Source: Candidatus Nomurabacteria bacterium (GTDB lineage Bacteria; Patescibacteriota; Saccharimonadia; Saccharimonadales; Saccharimonadaceae). Taken from it: a stretch of 7,322 nt of DNA. Every line of letters starts with the position of its first letter. The first letter of the stretch is position 1. The notes under the pieces were generated by a model that was given only the letters and a program-made list of their open reading frames with translations, did not search any database and was not told the DNA's origin. A program made the translations under genes and the position numbers. Shown piece by piece: positions 1 to 4,649 of the stretch. The stretch is taken from assembly GCA_031287975.1 (NCBI GenBank), contig JAITSF010000036.1, forward strand, positions 1 through 7,322. The letters are read 5' to 3'.

Positions 1-513
1 CCAAATACCTAGCTCCAACGCGCCGTCAAACGGCACTTTAACTGCCGAAACGCCCAGGAAAGAATAGAAAAACCAACCAAAAGCCAGCCCCGCCAAAGTC
101 ATCAGCGTGAACTTCAGCCAAGGTCGCATACCGGCCTTGCCGATACCGTCCGACACCAAATTAAAAATATCGTCAATCAGCCCCACCACACCACCAAACA
201 CCAACGCTGCCAACGGCAAATAAGTATTATACGAAAAGTTAAAAATCAAAGTTGTCAGCGCAATTGTGATCACAAAAATCAGCCCGGCCATAGTCGGAAT
301 ATTGCGCCGGAATTTATGAGCGTGCAAGGAATTAAAAACTTTCAGTTTCTCGCCGGAAACATCATCGGAGCGCTGTTTTTTCCAAAGCTTGTATTTATAC
401 GCAAAGTAAGTAAAAATCGGCGTAATAATCATCGACAGCAATGCCGCCACACCCGCCAAAATCAACATTCGAGTCACAGCGCCAGCGATAATATCACTTG
501 TCATATCTATCAT
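1..513 (-). CDS. mraY: MraY, phospho-MurNAc-pentapeptide translocase (partial, N-terminal 171 residues)
   Basis: This is the polytopic membrane enzyme that transfers phospho-MurNAc-pentapeptide from UDP to undecaprenyl phosphate, giving lipid I. The gene runs off the left edge; 171 codons are visible. Translation shows a first membrane segment (about residues 14-40), then the family signature HKFRRNIPTMAG (about residues 66-77, the counterpart of the K-G-TPTMGG motif). A second and third hydrophobic span follow, with the Asp pair motif GLIDDIFNLV (about 111-120, the counterpart of G-x-x-DD-x-x-K), a key part of the Mg/nucleotide site. The ATG at 513-511 overlaps the ftsI stop as ATGA, and a GAAGGG Shine-Dalgarno lies inside the ftsI end, so translation is probably coupled. 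An in-frame ATG at 504 is an alternative start. Direct adjacency to ftsI, without murE or murF, is unusual compared with the classical cluster. Confidence 0.93.
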   Translation of the reverse strand, partial: MIDMTSDIIAGAVTRMLILAGVAALLSMIITPIFTYFAYKYKLWKKQRSDDVSGEKLKVFNSLHAHKFRRNIPTMAGLIFVITIALTTLIFNFSYNTYLPLAALVFGGVVGLIDDIFNLVSDGIGKAGMRPWLKFTLMTLAGLAFGWFFYSFLGVSAVKVPFDGALELGIW

Positions 514-2246
514 TTTGTTATCCCTTCATAGCTAATTATCCAATTACTCATGCTGGTAAAAATCGGGCCGGCCGCTATTGTTCCGGCATAGCCGCCAGCG
601 CGGCTATCGTCAACCCTTACCATTATAACATATTTTGCCTGCCCCGCCGCATCAGCACCAAAACCAATGTGTGTGCCGATGTAATTTTCCTCTGAATATT
701 TGCCGGTGGCGGCATCATAAATCTGCGCCGTACCCGACTTCGAACCAACAAAATGCCCCGAGTCTTCGCTGTCTTTTTTGCCACGCGCCTCGTGCATCAT
801 TTGTCGAATCGTGTCAGATGTTGTAGATTTTACAACATCTTTAGCGACCACTTGTGGCTCTTGTTTTGCGACACGCCCGTTGTCGTCCAATCGGCCGTAC
901 AACAAATGCGGCTGGTAATAAGTCCCGCCGTTTACCAAAGCGCAAAAAGCCGTTGCCATCTCGATCATGGTAGTCGTAAAACCCTGCCCGAAAGTCATGT
1001 TAGCGTAGCGAATATCCCAAGCTTCGTCCGAGTTTGGCGCTGTCAACTGCCCCGTCGGTTCCGGTGTCTGTTCAATTCCAGTCAACTCGTCAAACCGAAA
1101 TTTATCATGAAAATAATTATACAAAACATTTTTAGCGCGGTCGTTAATCGCGCCGCCGCCCATTTGCTCCAACTGAAAAACCACGCCGGTATTAAGTGAG
1201 TGTCGCAAAACATCCGTCATTGTTAAATTCTGCCCGTCGACTTTGCGCTCCACATTACAAATCTCATCCTCATAAATTTTGACACAGCCGGAATTAAAAA
1301 ATGTCGTGTCCTTGCTGACAACATTGGTGTCAATCGCCGCCGCGGTTGTAAAAACTTTAGTTACTGAACCTGGCTCGAAAGGGTTGCTGACAATCGGATT
1401 CAAAAACAAATTGGCGTTCTCGACCTTGCCATAGTCCGCCGGACTATACGATGGCAAACTCGACATCGCCTTGACCGAGCCGTCTTGCGGATCCATAACA
1501 ATAATGCTACCGGTGGTGGCGTTAACATTTTTCAAACCGTCCGCCAAAATTTTCTCGGCGGCATATTGAATATTGCGATCAAAACTTAACACAATACTAG
1601 CACCGTCCTCCGACGGAATCCGCGTGTAATATTGGCTAGTCGGCAAAAACGTTCCCGACACATCAGTCATACCGGTTAGCAGCCCCGGCTTGCCCTTCAA
1701 AATTTCATCAAACTCGCCCTCGACACCATACTGCCCGACACCGTCGCGGTTAACAAACCCCAAAGTCTGCGCCAACATCGCCGCTTCCGGATAAAACCGC
1801 CGACTGCCACGCTGCACACCAACACCGTCAAGATCCAATTCCTTAATCCGATTCTTCTCGACATTCAACAAATTGCGCGCCAAAACCACATACTGCGACG
1901 ATTTATCGCCCAGCTGCTCCAAACTAGCTTCAAATTTATCGCCCACCACCCCGCGAACTTTGTCAAAAACTTCCTGAGCACCCACGATCTGCTGCGGATC
2001 AGCAAAAATCGTATAGATCGTTTCATTCAAAACTAACGGCGCAGTGTCGCTGCCCAGCCGCGTGTAAATTTCGCCGCGATTAGGACTAATAATCGACTTT
2101 TGGCTCTGAATCCCCGAAGCCATACTATCCCATTGCTGATGCTCCAAAACCTGAATCTTAAACAACCGAAACCCCAAAATCACAAACGCCAAAAACAACA
2201 ATCCCAACAGAATCTGAACGCGGCTGAAGTTGTTGGTTTTTTCCAT
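510..2246 (-). CDS. ftsI: FtsI/PBP3-type class B penicillin-binding protein (septal transpeptidase)
   Basis: Septal peptidoglycan transpeptidase that cross-links stem peptides outside the membrane and normally works with FtsW, FtsL and FtsB. At 578 residues it has the usual length. Visible order: a short cytoplasmic N-terminus, one membrane anchor (about 10-28), the non-catalytic pedestal domain with an N-R-G-E-I motif (56-60), and the transpeptidase domain from about 210. The active-site motifs are complete: SVTK with catalytic Ser294 and Lys297, SLN at 350-352, and KSGT at 503-506. The C-terminus has the typical glycine-rich strand followed by AGPIF. Cys321 and Cys330 flank a short loop after the SVTK helix and could form a disulfide (inference). 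The start is supported by a TAAGGTGG Shine-Dalgarno that overlaps the stop codon of the upstream ftsL-like gene, 9 nt away. The TGA stop overlaps mraY by 4 nt. There is no PASTA domain. Confidence 0.96.
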   Translation of the reverse strand: MEKTNNFSRVQILLGLLFLAFVILGFRLFKIQVLEHQQWDSMASGIQSQKSIISPNRGEIYTRLGSDTAPLVLNETIYTIFADPQQIVGAQEVFDKVRGVVGDKFEASLEQLGDKSSQYVVLARNLLNVEKNRIKELDLDGVGVQRGSRRFYPEAAMLAQTLGFVNRDGVGQYGVEGEFDEILKGKPGLLTGMTDVSGTFLPTSQYYTRIPSEDGASIVLSFDRNIQYAAEKILADGLKNVNATTGSIIVMDPQDGSVKAMSSLPSYSPADYGKVENANLFLNPIVSNPFEPGSVTKVFTTAAAIDTNVVSKDTTFFNSGCVKIYEDEICNVERKVDGQNLTMTDVLRHSLNTGVVFQLEQMGGGAINDRAKNVLYNYFHDKFRFDELTGIEQTPEPTGQLTAPNSDEAWDIRYANMTFGQGFTTTMIEMATAFCALVNGGTYYQPHLLYGRLDDNGRVAKQEPQVVAKDVVKSTTSDTIRQMMHEARGKKDSEDSGHFVGSKSGTAQIYDAATGKYSEENYIGTHIGFGADAAGQAKYVIMVRVDDSRAGGYAGTIAAGPIFTSMSNWIISYEGITK

Positions 2247-2255
2247 ATTTCCACC

Positions 2256-2609
2256 TTAGTTGACTTGCTCGATGGTGGCCGGCGTTGTCATCGAAGCCGC
2301 CACATTGCTGTTAGCGGTGGCTTGAGCGCTCTGCAGGCGCGCGTTTTCGTTACGCAAATCTTCACTCTCCGCCAAAAGCTCGGCTTTTTCGGTTTCAATA
2401 CTGTCTAAAACATAGCTGTAGCTGGTTGATTTAGTGATCTGGAACAAATACATCACACTCAAAACCGCAATCAAACCAACAATCAAAATCACCGAAAAAA
2501 CCGGCCCGATTTTGCCCCTCGCTTCAAACGAAGTCAAATTTTGGCCGCGTGTAAACATCGAATTGTTTTGATGCCGAGTTGGTGTGAAACTTAGTCTTTT
2601 TGCTGTCAT
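2256..2609 (-). CDS. ftsL: FtsL-like bitopic cell division protein
   Basis: A 117-residue protein in the normal ftsL position between rsmH and ftsI. FtsL proteins are small bitopic division proteins whose extracytoplasmic coiled coil pairs with FtsB and helps activate FtsWI. The architecture fits: a basic cytoplasmic tail (residues 1-33, with several Arg and Lys), one strongly hydrophobic segment (about 35-57), then a charged heptad-like stretch rich in Glu, Leu and Asn (about 66-97) that should form a coiled coil. A Ser/Thr/Ala-rich low-complexity tail follows. Sequence similarity in this family is poor, so the name rests on position and topology. The start ATG has an AAGGA Shine-Dalgarno about 6 nt upstream. 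A possible extended -10 (TG-G-TATAGC, 2624-2632) lies just upstream of that. The stop codon overlaps the ribosome binding site of ftsI, so the two genes are surely co-translated. Confidence 0.8.
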   Translation of the reverse strand: MTAKRLSFTPTRHQNNSMFTRGQNLTSFEARGKIGPVFSVILIVGLIAVLSVMYLFQITKSTSYSYVLDSIETEKAELLAESEDLRNENARLQSAQATANSNVAASMTTPATIEQVN

Positions 2610-2642
2610 AATTTTCCTTTTTGGCTATACCAGTCCCCACCC

Positions 2643-2662
2643 CCAGCCCGCGTACGGGCTGG
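2643..2662 (-). other. Perfect GC-rich hairpin in the rsmH-ftsL gap
   Basis: On the minus-strand transcript CCAGCCCG and CGGGCTGG form a perfect 8-bp stem closed by the four-base loop UACG, which fits the stable UNCG tetraloop class. It is followed by a G-rich run, not by uridines, so it does not look like an intrinsic terminator. It sits between the end of the 19-codon ORF (2687) and the ftsL start (2609). It may be an mRNA stability or processing element, or part of a control switch (inference). Confidence 0.6.
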
Positions 2663-2686
2663 AGCAAAGACAATTTTTAGCGCGTT

Positions 2687-2746
2687 TTAGCCGTGTCGAA
2701 CCACGATTTTTTGAGCGCGCGACTTGTTGATGACTTTAATAGGCAT
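2687..2746 (-). CDS. Possible 19-residue small protein or leader peptide between rsmH and ftsL
   Basis: A short ORF encodes MPIKVINKSRAQKIVVRHG and then stops with TAA. It begins 16 nt after the rsmH stop and has a near-perfect Shine-Dalgarno (AGGAAGGA) 6 nt before the ATG, better than those of the flanking genes. The peptide is basic (two Lys after the start, two Arg, a His and a further Lys) and has no membrane segment. A GC-rich hairpin follows 24 nt after the stop, then the ftsL ribosome binding site. It could be a true small protein, a leader peptide affecting ftsL expression, or a relict end of a lost gene. I do not recognise it. The evidence is the ribosome binding site, spacing and operon position only; coding status is unproven. 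Confidence 0.45.
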   Translation of the reverse strand: MPIKVINKSRAQKIVVRHG

Positions 2747-2762
2747 GACAAGTCCTTCCTTT

Positions 2763-3650
2763 TTATTTTTTTACTGCGACCCGCAACTTAGCGCTGCGCG
2801 AACGCGGATTGTAAACAATTTCACTAGGGCTGGCTGTAACAGGTTTTTTGGTAATCAGCGACAACGTCGCCTCAAAGCCAGACCGGCTATGTTCGTTAAA
2901 GTAGTTTTTGACAATAACGTCTTCTAAACTGTGAAAGCTAATAACGCCGATCCGTCCGCCGCTTTCTAAAAGTTCAACAACAATCGGCAGAACTTCAGCC
3001 AGCTGGCGCAATTCGTCATTAACTACGATACGAATAGCCTGAAAGGTGCGGGTAGCGGGATGTATTTTCCCTCTGCCGTGATGTACTTTCGCAACGGTGT
3101 CCGCTAACTGTTTAGTAGTACTAAACGGTCGGTTTAGACGGATAGCATGGGCGATCCGATTAGCAACTTTGACCGGTTCTTGACCGTATTTGACAATCAT
3201 CTCGCATAAAGCTTTCTCGCTCGATCGATTTACCACCTCCGCGGCGGTTCGACTTTGGCGCTCGTCCATACGCATGTCGAGCGGTCCGTCCAATTGGAAC
3301 GAAAAACCGCGCTCTGGCAGGTTGAGCTGAGCGGAAGACACCCCTAAATCCATTAAAATGAGATTAAATTTTCGCCCTGAGTCTTGCAATTTTTTAGCAG
3401 CGGCTAAAAAATCACTATGCAAAAACTCAGCATTCGCGAGGCCACACTGATTTTTCAGTTCGCGAATAGCATTTTTATCTCGGTCAACCAGCACTGCCTG
3501 TTCTGGGTTTTGAGTGATTTTCAATATCTCGCTAGCATGCCCGCCATAGCCGGCAGTCAAATCAAGATACTTCTCACCTGCCCGCGGCGCTAAATAGCGC
3601 CCGACAGAATCGAGCAATACTGGAATATGAAGTTGTTGTGGTGTTTTCAT
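2763..3650 (-). CDS. rsmH: RsmH (MraW), 16S rRNA m4C1402 methyltransferase
   Basis: SAM-dependent enzyme that N4-methylates C1402 of 16S rRNA in the decoding centre, a conserved member of the dcw cluster. At 295 residues it is slightly shorter than the typical 310 or so. Visible motifs: the N-terminal HIPVLLDSV (8-16), SAM-binding DLTAGYGGH (30-38), the acidic VDRD strand end (55-58), DLGVSSAQLN (101-110), the family-specific GPLDMRMD (122-129), HPATRTFQAIRI (197-208), SFHSLED (238-244), and the C-terminal NPRSRSAKLR (281-290). The start is fixed by the conserved N-terminus close to the ATG. No Shine-Dalgarno precedes it. Instead a TATAAT box ends 8 nt upstream, which predicts a leaderless mRNA. 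The gene is separated from mraZ by 409 bases holding two fold-back elements, an unusual interruption of a normally tight gene pair. Confidence 0.97.
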   Translation of the reverse strand: MKTPQQLHIPVLLDSVGRYLAPRAGEKYLDLTAGYGGHASEILKITQNPEQAVLVDRDKNAIRELKNQCGLANAEFLHSDFLAAAKKLQDSGRKFNLILMDLGVSSAQLNLPERGFSFQLDGPLDMRMDERQSRTAAEVVNRSSEKALCEMIVKYGQEPVKVANRIAHAIRLNRPFSTTKQLADTVAKVHHGRGKIHPATRTFQAIRIVVNDELRQLAEVLPIVVELLESGGRIGVISFHSLEDVIVKNYFNEHSRSGFEATLSLITKKPVTASPSEIVYNPRSRSAKLRVAVKK

Positions 3651-3658
3651 ATGCTTTT

Positions 3659-3667
3659 ATTATACCA
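3659..3667 (-). promoter_or_regulatory. Extended -10 promoter of rsmH, predicting a leaderless transcript
   Basis: On the minus strand the sequence TGGTATAAT is a perfect extended -10 (TG-n-TATAAT, hexamer at 3664-3659). The 17-bp-spaced -35 position (3687-3682, AATAAC) is poor, as is common when TG is present. Transcription should start about 7 nt after the hexamer, only one or two bases before the rsmH ATG at 3650. The same layout occurs upstream of ctpA. Confidence 0.7.
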
Positions 3668-3690
3668 TTTTCCCGAAAAAAGTTATTTTT

Positions 3691-3799
3691 CTTGAATTTG
3701 GATGCAGTTCAAGGCGAAGCCGAGTAACGCAGCCTGACGTATTTAACATACGTCTGGCGAGTAACACAGGCTTCAACGCCGAAATGCGCCAAATTCAGG
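3691..3799. repeat. About 109-bp fold-back (imperfect palindrome) element
   Basis: The outer arms TGAATTTGG (3693-3701) and CCAAATTCA (3789-3797) are perfectly complementary. Moving inwards, GCA/TGC, TTC/GAA, GGC/GCC and GAAGCC/GGCTTC pair with small bulges. GCC/GGC then pairs, and GACGTAT/ATACGTC closes over the 5-base loop TTAAC (3743-3747). Opposite each other in the middle lie two same-strand copies of GAGTAACRCA (3722-3731 and 3759-3768), a direct repeat inside an inverted repeat. The element is in the mraZ-rsmH gap, just upstream of the rsmH promoter. The architecture fits a MITE or REP/BIME-like repeat; a structured RNA is the alternative. Whether it recurs elsewhere cannot be seen from this window. 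Confidence 0.65.
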
Positions 3800-3810
3800 G
3801 AAAATCCGTT

Positions 3811-4055
3811 ACGGAGGACATCTAACTGTCTATACATCTGCTGTTTGTTTTCGCAATGTTTGTTTTTTTGTGTTCTTTTGCTGTTACCATCATTGGGGAC
3901 GAGATAACGGCAAATGAGAGACTTATGTGTGTCTTCTTGACAGAAGATCATTGGAGTTATTGGGAGGTATCCAATGAAAGTGCAAGAGTCTTTTCTCTGT
4001 TTCCAGACGGCGACTTAGCTCCGTTGCTGATGATAGACAGATAGCTGTCCTTCGT
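3811..4055. repeat. 245-bp element bounded by 23-bp imperfect terminal inverted repeats
   Basis: Positions 3811-3833 and the reverse complement of 4033-4055 match at 20 of 23 bases (core ctgtctat identical), and a CATC/GATG match continues inwards after a one-base bulge. Read as plus-strand RNA, one mismatch becomes a G-U pair and wobble pairs extend the helix outward to about 3807-4059. Internally there are further hairpins: TCTTCT/AGAAGA around 3932-3947, and CATTGGA/TCCAATG from 3949 to 3976. The element fills the space between the end of mraZ and the first fold-back element. No transposase is present and I saw no clear target duplication. A MITE-like insertion and a structured non-coding RNA are both possible. 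Confidence 0.55.
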
Positions 4056-4059
4056 GATG

Positions 4060-4437
4060 TTAAAGTGCATTTGCGGCTTCGGGACTCATCAGGCGGAAAT
4101 AACTTCCGACCCGCACAGCCACGATTTCATGGGTAATTCCAGCATATTCAAGGTGAAACTTTTCGAGCGCCACACGACCTTGTTTGCCGTCAAGCTTGGT
4201 TTCGATTTTACCGATCCGAAACTTGACGTTTTTGTCGGCGATGGCTTCGTCGAGTATGTCGCCAGCCAAAGCCGCTTCGACATCGCGATCCCAAACGTCT
4301 TTAGGATAGAGATGAAGATAAGCGCCAAAGCCGCGCGTGATAACGACGCCAGAGTTGAATTCATCGCGGACTTCGCTTGGTATCGTCAAACGGCGTTTGT
4401 CGTCCAGTTTCCGCTCGAAAAAATCCACTCTGCTCAT
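4060..4437 (-). CDS. mraZ: MraZ, dcw cluster transcriptional regulator
   Basis: DNA-binding regulator at the head of the dcw cluster. MraZ proteins are ring-shaped oligomers built from two AbrB-like half-domains and bind direct TGGG-type repeats in their own promoter. The 125 residues are a little short for the family (about 140-150). Both half-domains are visible: the first with LDDKRRLTIP (about residues 11-20), the second with LDGKQGRVAL (about 82-91) and the following EYAGI. The first signature is usually D-x-K-G-R, and here the glycine position is Arg. The start ATG has an AGAAGGG Shine-Dalgarno about 5 nt upstream and a 5' leader of roughly 70 nt from the predicted start site. The C-terminus reaches the outer edge of the inverted-repeat element at 4055, so the end of the gene may have been set by that insertion (inference). 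Confidence 0.94.
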   Translation of the reverse strand: MSRVDFFERKLDDKRRLTIPSEVRDEFNSGVVITRGFGAYLHLYPKDVWDRDVEAALAGDILDEAIADKNVKFRIGKIETKLDGKQGRVALEKFHLEYAGITHEIVAVRVGSYFRLMSPEAANAL

Positions 4438-4480
4438 TGTTCCCTTCTTTTGTTTATTAATGCTGATCTTTTTTTATGTT

Positions 4481-4502
4481 CCGGTATTTGTTCTTGGACC
4501 GG
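4481..4502 (-). promoter_or_regulatory. Small hairpin in the mraZ 5' leader
   Basis: In the predicted mraZ leader the minus-strand sequence CCGGT and ACCGG can pair as a 5-bp stem around a 12-base loop. It lies 8-29 nt downstream of the predicted transcription start and well upstream of the Shine-Dalgarno. It is short, and its role is unknown. Confidence 0.3.
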
Positions 4503-4516
4503 TTGCCACTAGCCCA

Positions 4517-4545
4517 AGTATATACCCACTTTTACCCACAATCAA
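4517..4545 (-). promoter_or_regulatory. mraZ promoter (Pmra)
   Basis: On the minus strand, TTGATT (-35, 4545-4540) and TATACT (-10, 4522-4517) are separated by exactly 17 bp. Transcription should start near 4510, giving a leader of about 73 nt before the mraZ ATG, which has a good Shine-Dalgarno. This should be the main promoter for mraZ and at least partly for the genes downstream. Confidence 0.75.
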
Positions 4546-4578
4546 GCATTTTTTACCATTTTCTACCCATTTTTTCCA
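4525..4578 (-). promoter_or_regulatory. MraZ operator: phased TGG(G) boxes, about 10-bp period
   Basis: On the minus strand, boxes start at 4578 (TGGA), 4569 (TGGG), 4558 (TGGT), 4548 (TGCT, weak), 4538 (TGGG) and 4528 (TGGG), so at intervals of 9, 11, 10, 10 and 10 bp. Each is followed by an A/T-rich half-turn such as TAAAA. MraZ is known to bind TGGG-type direct repeats with a 10-bp period near its own promoter. Two full TGGG boxes here lie between the -35 and the -10, so bound MraZ should block RNA polymerase, giving autorepression (inference). Six phased copies is more than the three described for E. coli. Confidence 0.78.
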
Positions 4579-4598
4579 AAAAACTGTGGAAAACTTGA

Positions 4599-4643
4599 CA
4601 ATACGCTATATATAGCGTACCACACACCATATATAGCGTATTG
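4599..4643. promoter_or_regulatory. Palindrome cluster between ctpA and mraZ (operator-like, possible terminator)
   Basis: An 18-bp perfect palindrome TACGCTATATATAGCGTA occupies 4602-4619. The 12-bp half ATATATAGCGTA (4608-4619) is repeated exactly at 4629-4640, 21 bp later, which is two helical turns. In addition CAATACGCTATATA (4599-4612) and TATATAGCGTATTG (4630-4643) form a 14-bp inverted repeat around the cluster. Spaced copies on one face of the helix suggest binding by a dimeric regulator upstream of the mraZ promoter. The position 7 nt after the ctpA stop also allows a ctpA terminator hairpin, but the stem is AT-rich and no real U-tract follows. Confidence 0.55.
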
Positions 4644-4649
4644 CTATAA

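Noticed and set aside
2643..2662. GC-rich hairpin as an intrinsic terminator between rsmH and ftsL
   Set aside because: The stem is followed by a G-rich run with no U-tract on the minus strand; on the plus strand it is followed by GAGCAAAGAC.
3709..3951. Minus-strand 80-codon ORF through the fold-back element
   Set aside because: It translates the palindrome arms, has no ribosome binding site and resembles no protein family I know; it is probably a repeat-derived spurious frame.
3856..4044. Plus-strand 62-codon ORF inside the inverted-repeat element, with a hydrophobic start and a polar tail
   Set aside because: No Shine-Dalgarno or promoter was seen, its ends coincide with the inverted repeats, and the hydrophobic part comes from a T-rich run. 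A small membrane protein is not excluded but has no positive support.
3651..4059. RNase P RNA, tmRNA, SRP RNA or a known riboswitch in the mraZ-rsmH gap
   Set aside because: I looked for RNase P (GAGGAAAGTCC), the tmRNA T-arm and CCA end, and SRP GGAAG-type motifs on both strands and found none. Novel RNA remains possible and is listed as a finding.
4585..4593. DnaA-box-like TTTTCCACA on the minus strand
   Set aside because: A single copy with one mismatch to TTATCCACA and no cluster; expected by chance in a T-rich stretch.
4595..4623. Plus-strand TTGACA followed by TATA-rich palindrome as a promoter
   Set aside because: No acceptable -10 lies 16-18 bp downstream (TACCAC only), and no plus-strand gene follows.
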